This document shows, one piece after another, positions 5,624 through 13,481 of a stretch of DNA of 20,809 bases (its first letter is position 1; every line of letters begins with the position of its first letter). Location: assembly GCA_038330145.1 (NCBI GenBank), contig JBBQNR010000050.1, positions 1 through 20,809 of the forward strand. Direction: 5' to 3'. This DNA comes from JBBQNR01 sp038330145. Its GTDB lineage: Bacteria; Actinomycetota; Thermoleophilia; Solirubrobacterales; JBBDJG01. The notes beneath the pieces were generated by a model. The model saw only the letters and a program-made list of their open reading frames with translations. It was not told where the DNA came from and did no database searches. The translations under genes were made by a program, and so were the position numbers.

Positions 5624-7504
5624 TTGGGGGAGGCGTTCCGGATTCGGCAGCATCACTGGCAATTCATCAGCATTCCCGGCAGGCTGCTCGCAGCCGCGCT
5701 GCTGCTTGCCGCGATGCTCGCGGGCACGCTGAGCGCCCACGCAGCGGTCCACGACACCTCTCTGGCGAGCCGGGCTACCGGTCCCGCAGGAGCCGCCGGC
5801 AACGGGGATTCGGACGGACCCGTGGCGATCTCGAACAGCGGCCGCTATGTGGCATTCGTCTCGGAGGCCGACAATCTCGCGCCCGGCGCTGACCCAGCCG
5901 TGCGGAACGTCTTCAGGCGCGACACCGTCACCAACGAGACGATCCTGATCAGCCGCGCGACCGGGGCCGACGGCACCGGCGCCAACGCCGACTCGACCAA
6001 CCCGGCCCTCTCGCGGGGCGGTCGCTTCGTCGCCTTCGAGTCGGGGGCGGACAACCTCAGCGACGAGGACGACAACGCCTTCACCAACGTCTTCGTGCGC
6101 GACACCACGAACGGAACCACGATCCTGGCCAGCCGAGCCGAGGGAGCCGCCGGGGCGGCTGCCGACGGCGATTCCCACAACCCGTCGCTGTCCTCCCACG
6201 GAAACCTGATCACCTTCGACTCCGACGCGACCAACCTGGTCGAGGACGCGAATCCGGCCGTGCGCGACGTCTTCCTTCGCAGCCTTCAGGATCAGACCGT
6301 CAGCCTGGTGAGCCGTAGCTCCAACGGGGCTCCGGGAGACGGTGACTCGTCCAACCCCTCCATCTCATCCAACGGCGAGTGGATCGCGTTCCAGTCCGAC
6401 GCCGAGAACCTCAGCGACAGCGACGTCGCGGGAGTGACCGACGTCTACCTCCGCAACCGCTTCTATGGCTTCACCGACCTGATCTCGTGCGCTAGCGGCA
6501 ACTTCCTCATCATCTGCGTGCCGCCTGGAGACGCCGGCAACGGGGATTCGCGCAATCCATCTATCTCACCCGACGGCCGCTTCGTCGCCTTCGAGTCCGA
6601 TGCCACCAACATCAGCAAGGAGGACGACGACACGGCCACGGACGTCTTCCTGCGCGACATTCAGGCTTACACGACCACGTTCGTCAGCCGTGCGACCGGG
6701 CAGGCTGGCGCGGGTGGCGACGGCGCCTCGTTCTCGCCCACGGTGTCGGGCGAGGGCAGCGGCCAGTTCGTCGCCTTCTCCTCCGTGGCGGAGAACCTGA
6801 GCGATGTCGACGCAGGCACGTATGACGTTTTCGTGCGTGACACCTTCAACTACCTGACCAACCTCGCCAGCCGTGCCGGCGGCGAGAATGGCGCCGCCGC
6901 CGCGGGCAGCTCGCTGCAACCGGCATTGTCGGGCGACGGGCGGGTGGTGGCGTTCGCCTCCGAGGCCGACAACCTCAGCAGCCAGGACTCCGACGGCTTC
7001 TGGAACATCTTCACCCGTGAGCTGAGTCTCACGCCTCCACCGCCGCCACCGCCGATCATCGAGCCCGCCTGCCACCACGGCGTCTGTGAGCCCGGCGACA
7101 CCGGCGCCGCTCACATGGACCACGGGGCGATGGGCCACTCGGCCGCCGGCGGGCACGCCGGGCACGATGCCACGGGCCCCAAGCAGACGCTGTTCGCACC
7201 GGGCCGCCAGAGCCTTTCCAAGCTGTTCGTGATGGTGCAAGCACACGAGAAGAGCTCCGTGCAGGTGAAGGGCACGGTCAGCGTCCCCGGAGCTTCCAAG
7301 TCGTTCCGATTCAGGACCGTGAAGCGGGAGATTCCGCTCCACGGCGTCAGGAAGATCAAGCTCCGGCTCTCCGCCACCGCGGCGCGCGTCGTCAAGCGCG
7401 CCCTGCGACGCGGCAAGACAGTGCGAGCAAAGGTGACCGCCATCGCCGTCGACGACGCCGGCAACCGCGGCGTCGCGCGCCGCTCGATAAAGCTCAAGGC
7501 CTGA
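5624..7504 (+). CDS. Secreted seven-repeat PD40-like propeller with His/Met-rich linker and C-terminal domain
   Basis: The TTG at 5624 is chosen because AAAGAGG precedes it by seven bases and a signal peptide follows at once (basic start, then LLAAALLLAAMLAG, cleavage near SAHA). The open frame extends upstream only as the complement of the oxidoreductase. The 626-residue product contains seven repeats of about 60-80 residues, each with an 'S.NPS.S.DGRFVAF.S.ADNLS' core and an 'NVFVRDT' strand, matching a seven-bladed propeller. A proline run leads to a His/Met-rich segment (about residues 483-515) with HHGVC and HMDHGAMGHSAAGGHAGHD, which resembles copper-binding tails. The last 105 residues form a basic beta-rich domain shared with the small protein at 7592-8008. 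Likely role: extracytoplasmic, metal-linked binding protein; the ligand is unknown. Confidence 0.85.
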   Translation: MGEAFRIRQHHWQFISIPGRLLAAALLLAAMLAGTLSAHAAVHDTSLASRATGPAGAAGNGDSDGPVAISNSGRYVAFVSEADNLAPGADPAVRNVFRRDTVTNETILISRATGADGTGANADSTNPALSRGGRFVAFESGADNLSDEDDNAFTNVFVRDTTNGTTILASRAEGAAGAAADGDSHNPSLSSHGNLITFDSDATNLVEDANPAVRDVFLRSLQDQTVSLVSRSSNGAPGDGDSSNPSISSNGEWIAFQSDAENLSDSDVAGVTDVYLRNRFYGFTDLISCASGNFLIICVPPGDAGNGDSRNPSISPDGRFVAFESDATNISKEDDDTATDVFLRDIQAYTTTFVSRATGQAGAGGDGASFSPTVSGEGSGQFVAFSSVAENLSDVDAGTYDVFVRDTFNYLTNLASRAGGENGAAAAGSSLQPALSGDGRVVAFASEADNLSSQDSDGFWNIFTRELSLTPPPPPPPIIEPACHHGVCEPGDTGAAHMDHGAMGHSAAGGHAGHDATGPKQTLFAPGRQSLSKLFVMVQAHEKSSVQVKGTVSVPGASKSFRFRTVKREIPLHGVRKIKLRLSATAARVVKRALRRGKTVRAKVTAIAVDDAGNRGVARRSIKLKA

Positions 7505-7600
7505 CGGGCGAACGAGTGCGCCTCAGCGCGGGCTGGCCGTGACCGAGCGCGCCTCAGCGCGAGCTAGCCCTGACGGGCGAACCGGCGCGCCTCAGCGACG
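7502..7600. repeat. Short degenerate tandem repeat after a stop codon (31- and 38-nt steps)
   Basis: Starting at the TGA of the propeller gene, three related units each begin with TGA (7502, 7540, 7571), and each carries CGCCTCAGCG (CCTCAGCG core at 7521, 7552, 7590). Units one and three share TGACGGGCGAAC; units one and two share GCGCGRGCTRGCC. The last unit runs into the stop of the convergent gene ending at 7592. It fills the whole intergenic gap. Confidence 0.75.
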
Positions 7601-8008
7601 GAGCTTGATTCGCTTGGTGTAGGTGCGGCTGTTGCCCGAGCTGTCGCGTCCGGTGCTCTTGACCGTTGCGTAGACGGTGTGCCTCTTGATCGCGTTACGG
7701 ACCGAGCGCAGGGCAGACGTAGACAGCTTCGGGTAGATCTGGTTCGGGATGTGCTGGGTGACCTTCTTCTTGACGGTCCTGAACCGCTTGCCGCCGGCCG
7801 TCGCGGTCACCCTCAGCGTGCCCGACTCGTGCACGGTGATCAGCAGGTAGAGCCGGTTGGCCTGTTGCGACGAGGAGGCGAAGATGGTCTGCGACGGCGG
7901 CTTGGAGTCCGCCGCCCGCACGGCGGAGCCTGCCGTGGCAGCCGTTCCCCCCGCGGCAGCCGCGAGCGCCCCCGCAACAGCGAGGCCGACCTTCGTCTCG
8001 CGGATCAA
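7592..8008 (-). CDS. Small secreted protein sharing the C-terminal domain of the neighbouring propeller
   Basis: This 138-residue protein starts at a TTG whose last bases overlap the TGA of the upstream copper-protein gene (TTGA), so translational coupling is likely. Residues 1-33 look like a signal peptide rich in Ala and Gly. The mature part (about residues 39-138) is a single basic beta-rich domain that matches the C-terminus of the 5624-7504 protein: QT[IL]FA at its start, FRTVK in the middle, then KLS.[ST]A, D..GN and a closing RIKLR (SIKLK in the partner). No catalytic motif is visible. The family is not one I can name. Its position directly behind the PHM-like gene suggests it works with that secreted copper protein, perhaps as a partner or adaptor. 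Confidence 0.75.
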   Translation of the reverse strand: MIRETKVGLAVAGALAAAAGGTAATAGSAVRAADSKPPSQTIFASSSQQANRLYLLITVHESGTLRVTATAGGKRFRTVKKKVTQHIPNQIYPKLSTSALRSVRNAIKRHTVYATVKSTGRDSSGNSRTYTKRIKLRR

Positions 8009-9963
8009 GGAGTGAAGACCCCCTGGCGCAGGAACACTGCCTCGTCGCCGTCACCGCAGGTCTGCGGGCAGCCGGCGCCATAACCGGTGCCGTTGGGACC
8101 GGCGTCCTTCATCGTCACGCTCTCGAGTGCGAAGATCGTCCGCCTGCCCTCGAGGATGTAGCCGGGAACCAGCGAGTCGGCCGTGGTGTTGACGCTGCAG
8201 GTGCTACCGATGCTCGTATCCACGGTGCTCACGCAGTTGACCGGCACCTGGAACTCGGCGTCCTGGACCGATGCCGGCTCTCCGGCGACGCCGTTGGACT
8301 TGTCGGTCACGCGCAGCTTCGAGGTCAGCAGCACCGGCCCGACGTAGTCGGTGCCGTCACTGCGCTTCTTGACGTCGGTCGCTGAGGCCTGGATCCTGAC
8401 GTCCGCCTCGTCGGCGTTCGTCGACGCATTGCCGGTCATGGTGTCGTAGCGCGCCGACGCGCTCTGCTTGCCGGTGCTCGAGGTCGTCAGCACGGACGAC
8501 GTTTCGACCGGCGGGGTGCAGGACGGCTGGGCGAGCGGGCTGACGTGGCTGCTGTTGGAGGCAGTGCACTGGTTGAACTCCGGCACGAGCGGGACGCGCA
8601 GCGGGGTGGCCCCGCCCGGGCGGGGGAATTGGACATTGTTCGGCGCCCCGACGCCGGTCGCGAACCAGGCCATGAAGATGCCCATGACGTCGTTCTGCTG
8701 GAACCCGGTGTCGTTCTGGTACTGGCTGTGCACGCGGATCCACTGAAGCGGATTGACGGTCACGCCGTTGTATGGATACGCGGCGCCCGGCGGGTAGGCC
8801 TCGGCCTGTGCCCCGGGCGGCAGGCTCGAGAAGATGCCGCACAGGTTCATGGTGTCGAGGTGGCCCACCCATGGGCCTGCGTTTCCGCCGGACCAGGCCG
8901 TGCCGTAGTTGGTCTTCGAGCGGCAGAGCGTGGTCGTGGTACCCCCGGGCAGGTCCGAAGGTATCGGCCCCGTGCTGCTTGGGCCGTAGTAGGGGCCCGC
9001 AACCCGACCGGCCGCCAGATTGGGGTCGCCGTTGTTGCTTCGAAGCTCCGCGGAGACGGCTACGCCGCCACCCTCCCCGGGACAGTGGGCTGCGGGCGCG
9101 CACGCCCCCGGGCCGGTCACGTCGACGTCGTGCGAGTGGCCCGCCATCGCGATCAGCCGGGCTCCGGTGTTCCAGGGAGCCGCATTGGGGATCTGCCAGT
9201 CGGCCGAGTACGGAAGGGTGTTGTCGGCGTCGTGGTAGTCGGTGGTGTTGGTCGGTGAAGGTGGCGCCACACCCGGGATCGAGTATTCGGAGTCTCCGCC
9301 AGGCGGCGCGCTGAAAAGGTTCCCGCAGCCGTCGACGTCGAGCCAGGCCGGTATTGCCGCCACCGTCTCGCTCTTAGGCCGCCAGCGGTAGTCGACCTGG
9401 ACGTCGACGTCCTTGGCGACGGTGTTGAAGTTGACGAGGTGGATGATCAGCGTCCAGTTGGCGCTGTCGTTGGTGTAGCCGTATGACTGGGGGACCTGCG
9501 GCAGGTGCTGATGGGTGCGCTCGTTGCCGGAGGCGAAGAAGCGCTGGCCTAGCTGGCCCTGGCCCATGGTGGGGCAGACGGTGTCGGTCGCGCCGGGGTT
9601 CAGCAGCACGAAGTGATGCATCATGACGCCGTCTGCGATGTTGACCGACGCGCCGGTGTTGGCGTCGACGAGGTCGGGGACCATGTCGGTGATGCGGCAG
9701 TTGGTGCAGGGAGCCTGCACGGTCAGGACCTGATTGTGGATCTGGCCGTACGGGTTGGCGCCCTTGGCGGGAATGCTGTAGTGGCCGTAGCGCCACCTCG
9801 CCATCGTGCCCGGGTGCGACGGGAAGTCTCCCCTGGTGTCGGTGGCGCCGTAGGTGTTGTTGTTGAGCGACGACGACGTGTCCGCTCCCGCCGGAGAAAC
9901 CAGCGCCAGCAGAGCGACGACAGCTGCCACGACAACAGCCAAGAAACCCGTGCGGATCTTCAC
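8005..9963 (-). CDS. Secreted PHM/DBM-like copper monooxygenase-type protein
   Basis: A 652-residue protein starts at the GTG at 9963 with GAGAGGGG close upstream, followed by a clear signal peptide (cleavage near SPAGA-D). It resembles copper type II ascorbate-dependent monooxygenases (PHM/DBM). His116-His117 in 'MMHHFVLLNP' and His175 in 'LIIHLVNF' fit the CuH ligands; His276 and His278 in 'GHSHDVDV' with Met427 in 'DVMGIFMAW' fit the CuM ligands. A Cys-x2-Cys (86, 89) and an insertion between His278 and Met427 are unusual. From FPRPGG (about residue 446) the C-terminus is a separate module shared with the left-edge propeller protein. Role inferred: extracytoplasmic copper redox or oxygenase chemistry, or copper binding; the substrate is unknown. 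It heads a two-gene unit with the small protein at 7592-8008. Confidence 0.7.
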   Translation of the reverse strand: MKIRTGFLAVVVAAVVALLALVSPAGADTSSSLNNNTYGATDTRGDFPSHPGTMARWRYGHYSIPAKGANPYGQIHNQVLTVQAPCTNCRITDMVPDLVDANTGASVNIADGVMMHHFVLLNPGATDTVCPTMGQGQLGQRFFASGNERTHQHLPQVPQSYGYTNDSANWTLIIHLVNFNTVAKDVDVQVDYRWRPKSETVAAIPAWLDVDGCGNLFSAPPGGDSEYSIPGVAPPSPTNTTDYHDADNTLPYSADWQIPNAAPWNTGARLIAMAGHSHDVDVTGPGACAPAAHCPGEGGGVAVSAELRSNNGDPNLAAGRVAGPYYGPSSTGPIPSDLPGGTTTTLCRSKTNYGTAWSGGNAGPWVGHLDTMNLCGIFSSLPPGAQAEAYPPGAAYPYNGVTVNPLQWIRVHSQYQNDTGFQQNDVMGIFMAWFATGVGAPNNVQFPRPGGATPLRVPLVPEFNQCTASNSSHVSPLAQPSCTPPVETSSVLTTSSTGKQSASARYDTMTGNASTNADEADVRIQASATDVKKRSDGTDYVGPVLLTSKLRVTDKSNGVAGEPASVQDAEFQVPVNCVSTVDTSIGSTCSVNTTADSLVPGYILEGRRTIFALESVTMKDAGPNGTGYGAGCPQTCGDGDEAVFLRQGVFTP

Positions 9964-10045
9964 GCTATCCCCTCTCAATGGCCAAGAACTCCCCAAAGAA
10001 CCAGTTCCATGGTAGCCGTATTCGCCGCCTTTCGGGTGGGGAAGC

Positions 10046-10051
10046 TACGCT
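10046..10051 (+). promoter_or_regulatory. Putative leaderless -10 box before the single-pass membrane protein
   Basis: TACGCT is followed by seven bases and the GTG at 10059, with no Shine-Dalgarno. This spacing puts the transcription start at or next to the start codon and argues for GTG 10059 over the upstream ATG at 9978. Confidence 0.45.
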
Positions 10052-10058
10052 TGAGCGC

Positions 10059-10739
10059 GTGAAACGGCTCGTCCTGGTCAGCGCCGCCGCGCTCCTGCTG
10101 CTGCCCGCATCCGGCGCTCCGGCAAAGACAGAGCAGAACCTGGTCTCAAAGCTGAGCACGCTGCGACCGCCGGCGCCCGGCCTGGTGCTCGAGGTCGTCG
10201 ACGGCGACCGCTTCCTGCGGCTCCAGAATGGGGCCCGAGCCGCGATCGTGGTGGAGGGCTACGACAACGAGCCCTATCTGCGCTTCAGGCCCGACGGCAC
10301 CGTCCAGGAGAACACGCGCTCGCCCTCCAAGTACGTCAACGAGGACCGCTACGGCCGCCGCCCGGTGCCTCCGCAGGCCAAGTCCGGCGCCGCTCCGAAG
10401 TGGAAGACGGTCTCGCGAGACGGCACGCGCCAATGGTTCGACCACCGCATTCACGTGATGACGCCCGGCACGCCCGAGGAGGTCAAGGACACGTCTAAGC
10501 GCACGAAGATCTTCGACTGGCGGGTCCCGATGACGGTCGACGGCAGGCCGGTCGCGGCGCTCGGGTCGCTGACCTGGGAGCCCGACCGATCGGATTCGGG
10601 CGGCGTCTCGGCCGGCCTGATCGCCGGCCTCGGCGCGCTCGCGTTGGCCCTGGCCGTGGCTGCCCTGCTGCTGTTTCGCCGCCGCCGCGTCCGGCCGGCC
10701 TCGGCGCGGCCGGACAAGCCGGTCGAAGAAGCTTGGTAG
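10059..10739 (+). CDS. Conserved-type single-pass membrane protein of unknown function
   Basis: From GTG 10059 the product is 226 residues: an N-terminal signal peptide (KRLVLVSAAALLLLPASGAPA), an extracytoplasmic domain of about 160 residues, one C-terminal membrane helix (about residues 182-204) and a basic RRRR tail, so the N-terminal domain faces outward. The domain contains 'VEGYDNEPYLRF..DG', 'SPSKYVNEDRYGR', 'PKWKTVS' and 'QWFDHRIHVM', a pattern I recall from hypothetical proteins of Actinobacteria, often near copper or cell-envelope genes. No function can be assigned. An ATG at 9978 would add 27 residues before the signal peptide and is less likely. It is divergent from the copper-protein gene, with a 95-bp gap holding both promoters. 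Confidence 0.75.
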   Translation: MKRLVLVSAAALLLLPASGAPAKTEQNLVSKLSTLRPPAPGLVLEVVDGDRFLRLQNGARAAIVVEGYDNEPYLRFRPDGTVQENTRSPSKYVNEDRYGRRPVPPQAKSGAAPKWKTVSRDGTRQWFDHRIHVMTPGTPEEVKDTSKRTKIFDWRVPMTVDGRPVAALGSLTWEPDRSDSGGVSAGLIAGLGALALALAVAALLLFRRRRVRPASARPDKPVEEAW

Positions 10740-10782
10740 CCACTCGGGGGTAGCCGGGAGGGCCCGTACCGGCACTCCGGTG

Positions 10783-10815
10783 TAGCATTAGGCTGCCCTA
10801 ATAAGGGCGCCCTAA
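10783..10815 (+). promoter_or_regulatory. Tandem iron box (IdeR/DtxR-type operator) over a -10 element
   Basis: A perfect inverted repeat TTAGG-CTGC-CCTAA lies at 10788-10801. Aligned to the 19-bp IdeR/DtxR consensus as I know it, bases 10783-10801 match at 13 of 19 positions. A second weaker copy, ending GGGCGCCCTAA, lies 14 bp further on (10797-10815). TAGCAT at 10783-10788 fits a -10 box, so a bound repressor would block it. The boxes sit directly before the iron-transporter operon. Confidence 0.75.
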
Positions 10816-10835
10816 CCCCCATTCAGAGGAGAAAC

Positions 10836-11879
10836 GTGCGCCTTCAGTCGTCCGCTGCCCCGTCCCGCCGCCAGATCGTGCCTCTCCTGCTGGCCTGTGT
10901 CCTGGTCGCCCTGGCGCTCGGGGCGTCGGCCTGCGGCGGCAGCGACAAGAACGAGGTCGTCGTCTACTCGGGCCGGGAGGAGAACCTGATCAAGCCGATC
11001 CTGGACGACTTCCAGCGCGACACGGGCATCGACGTCAGGACCAAGTACGGGGAGACGGAGGGCCTGACGGCCACGATCCTCGAGGAGGGCGACAACTCGC
11101 GGGCCGATGTCTTCATCGCTCAGGACGCTGGCGCAGTCTCGCGGCTTGCCGGGGAGAACCGGCTCGAGCCCTATTTGTCTCCGAACGTGCGCAGGATCCC
11201 GCTCCGCTTCCGCGCCCGCGACGGCAGCTGGACGGGGGTTTCGGGCCGTTCCAGGGTGCTGATCGTGAACACCGAGGAGCTGCCGGTCAGCCAGGCGCCG
11301 ACGTCGATCTTCGAGTTGACGGACCCAAAATGGAAGGGAAAGCTGGTCGGCCCGGACATCACCAACGCTTCCTTCCTCGGCTGGGTGACGGCGATGCGGA
11401 TCAAGCGCGGCGACGACTTCACGCGGCGCTATCTGGAGGGGTTGAAGCAAAACAAGTACGAGACCCTCAAGAGCAACGACGACGCGGCGGTGGCCGTCGG
11501 CCGCGGCGAGTTCCCGATCGGGCTCGTCAACCACTACTACGTGGCGATCCACAGTAAGGAGGGCGCTCCGGTGGCGGCGGTTTACACCGACCAGCAGCCG
11601 GGTGGCTACGGAACGATCATCAATGCCGCGTCAGCCGCGATCGTGCGCGGCGCCGACCACCAGAAGCAGGCCCGCAGGCTGATCGACTACCTGCTCCAGT
11701 CGGACGTGCAGCGCAAGTTCGCCAGCGGCGAGATGGAATACCCGCTGCTGCCAGGCATCCCGCCCACGAAGGGGGTCCGCCGGATCGAGGACGTGCGCCC
11801 GACCGACGTCCAGCTCGAGCAGCTGGGCCCCAAGGTCGAGAGCACCCTCGCCCTGATCAAGGACGTGGGGCTCGGCTAG
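10836..11879 (+). CDS. fbpA: Iron(III) ABC transporter substrate-binding lipoprotein
   Basis: This 347-residue protein starts at a GTG with AGAGGAG four bases upstream. A lipoprotein signal ends in ASAC at Cys33. The mature protein reads as an FbpA/FutA/IdiA-type binding protein: 'VVVYSGREENLIKPILDDF' at the start, 'SGRSRVLIVNTE', 'TDPKWKGKLVGPDI', and the 'NHYY' tyrosine pair (Tyr234, Tyr235) that coordinates ferric iron in this family, then 'GEMEYPLLPG' near the end. It captures ferric iron outside the membrane and hands it to the permease encoded next. The iron box just upstream supports iron rather than another cargo such as thiamine or spermidine. It is first gene of a three-gene operon. 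Confidence 0.9.
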   Translation: MRLQSSAAPSRRQIVPLLLACVLVALALGASACGGSDKNEVVVYSGREENLIKPILDDFQRDTGIDVRTKYGETEGLTATILEEGDNSRADVFIAQDAGAVSRLAGENRLEPYLSPNVRRIPLRFRARDGSWTGVSGRSRVLIVNTEELPVSQAPTSIFELTDPKWKGKLVGPDITNASFLGWVTAMRIKRGDDFTRRYLEGLKQNKYETLKSNDDAAVAVGRGEFPIGLVNHYYVAIHSKEGAPVAAVYTDQQPGGYGTIINAASAAIVRGADHQKQARRLIDYLLQSDVQRKFASGEMEYPLLPGIPPTKGVRRIEDVRPTDVQLEQLGPKVESTLALIKDVGLG

Positions 11880-11940
11880 CCGGGCGCTTGTCGCAGGGCG
11901 CGGCCGCGACTCCGGTCTCGGGCTGTGGGTTGCGGCCGGC

Positions 11941-13473
11941 GTGGTGGCGCTGGTGGCTTCCCTTCCGCTCGGCTATGTCCTGGTGCGCGCCGCCGGCGCG
12001 GGCAAGGACGTCTGGTCCACTCTGCTTGACGAGCGCATCCCGAGCCTGCTTGGCACCACGGTGCTGCTGGCCGTGGTCGTGAGCGCGGCCGCGGTGACGG
12101 TCGGCGCCGGCTTCGCCTACCTGGTCGTCCGCACCGACCTGCCGTTCCGTCGCGTGCTCGCGGTGCTGGCCGCCGTGCCGCTCGCGATCCCGCCTTTCGT
12201 GGGAGCGATCGTCTACGCCTCGCTGCTCGGCCCAAAAGGGGAGCTGCAGCAGCTCATGGAGCCGCTCGGCGTAGAGCGGCTGCCCAGCATCTACGGCTTC
12301 AGCGGAGCCGCCCTGGTGCTAGTCCTCTTCACCTACCCCTACGTGTTCATGCTGTCAGCCGCCGCGCTGGCGAGCCTCAGCCGCAACTACGAGGAGGCCG
12401 CGCGCGCGCTCGGGCGCACACGCCTGCAGGTCGTGCTCGGCACCACCTTTCGCATGATCACCCCCGCGCTCGCGGGGGGCGCCCTGCTGGTCAGCCTTCA
12501 CGTGCTCTCCGACTTCGGCACCGTGGCGCTGATGCGGCTCGACACCTTCACCCGGGTCATCTTCATCCACCTCAGCGGCGAGTTCGACATCGCTGGCGCA
12601 GCCGTGCTCTCGAGCCTTCTGATAGCGCTGTCGCTGGGTGTGCTGGTGGCGGCCCGCGGCGTCCAAGGCGGGGGCAGCTACGAGCAGACCTCCGCCGGCC
12701 TCACCCCTCCCCCGCTCCACCCGCTGTGCCGCTGGCGCTGGCCCGCATTCGCAGCATGCTCGCTGGTCGTCGCGCTGTCGCTGATCGTGCCGCTGGTGAC
12801 GCTCGTGGTCTGGACCGCGGACAAGCTGCCCGAACAGAACCTGGGCGACTACGCCGGTTGGGCGTGGAACAGCCTCGCGGTCTCGCTGGTGGCCGCAGCG
12901 GCGGCTCTCGTTTGCGCACTTCCGGTCGCGGCACTGGCGGTGCGCCGTCGCGGCAGCGCGGCGCTGGCTCTCTCGTCGTTGGCGCAGGCCGGGTTCGCGC
13001 TGCCCGGAGTGATCGTCGCGCTTGCTCTGGTGGCGATATCGACCCGCTACGCCAACCCGCTCTACGGCACGCTGGCTTTGCTCGTAATCGCGTTCGTGAT
13101 CCGTTTCCTGCCGGAGGCCATACAGAGCATGGAGTCCGGCATCGGCCAGGTCGGCAGAGGTATGAGCGAGGCTGCGCGGGGACTCGGCGCCGGTCGTCTC
13201 GAGACCGGACGGCGGGTGCTGATGCCGCTGCTGCGGCCGAGCATGGTCGCCGCCTGGGTCGTCGTCTTTCTCTCGTCGCTCAAGGAGCTTCCGATCACGC
13301 TGATGCTGCGGCCCCTCGACTTCGACACGCTCGCGGTAAGGGTGTGGACGCCGGCTCGTAACGGCCTCTACGCCGACGCGGGCCCCGCCGCTCTGATGCT
13401 GGTGCTGGCGTCCCTGCTGCCGCTCTATTTCATTCTCGTGCGCCGGCGCGGGATGCTGCCCACGCTGTCCTAG
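11941..13473 (+). CDS. fbpB: Iron(III) ABC transporter permease (two fused transmembrane domains)
   Basis: A roughly 510-residue, about 12-helix membrane protein made of two BPD-type permease halves, as in FbpB. Each half has an EAA loop for contacting the ATPase: 'EEAARALGRTRLQVVLG' in the first and 'SEAARGLGAGRLETGRRV' in the second. The start is uncertain. The frame is open from 11857 and its coding character begins near 11881, but the only standard start before the first helix is GTG 11941 or 11944, with no Shine-Dalgarno and no room for a cytoplasmic N-terminus. CTG 11929 is a non-standard alternative. It lies between the binding protein and the ATPase, 61 bp and 8 bp from them. Confidence 0.88.
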   Translation: MVALVASLPLGYVLVRAAGAGKDVWSTLLDERIPSLLGTTVLLAVVVSAAAVTVGAGFAYLVVRTDLPFRRVLAVLAAVPLAIPPFVGAIVYASLLGPKGELQQLMEPLGVERLPSIYGFSGAALVLVLFTYPYVFMLSAAALASLSRNYEEAARALGRTRLQVVLGTTFRMITPALAGGALLVSLHVLSDFGTVALMRLDTFTRVIFIHLSGEFDIAGAAVLSSLLIALSLGVLVAARGVQGGGSYEQTSAGLTPPPLHPLCRWRWPAFAACSLVVALSLIVPLVTLVVWTADKLPEQNLGDYAGWAWNSLAVSLVAAAAALVCALPVAALAVRRRGSAALALSSLAQAGFALPGVIVALALVAISTRYANPLYGTLALLVIAFVIRFLPEAIQSMESGIGQVGRGMSEAARGLGAGRLETGRRVLMPLLRPSMVAAWVVVFLSSLKELPITLMLRPLDFDTLAVRVWTPARNGLYADAGPAALMLVLASLLPLYFILVRRRGMLPTLS

Positions 13474-13481
13474 CATTCCCA

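Noticed and set aside
10768..10781. ACCGG-CACT-CCGGT hairpin as a terminator after the membrane-protein gene
   Set aside because: The stem is only five pairs with no T-run, and it lies next to the iron-box promoter; too weak to call.
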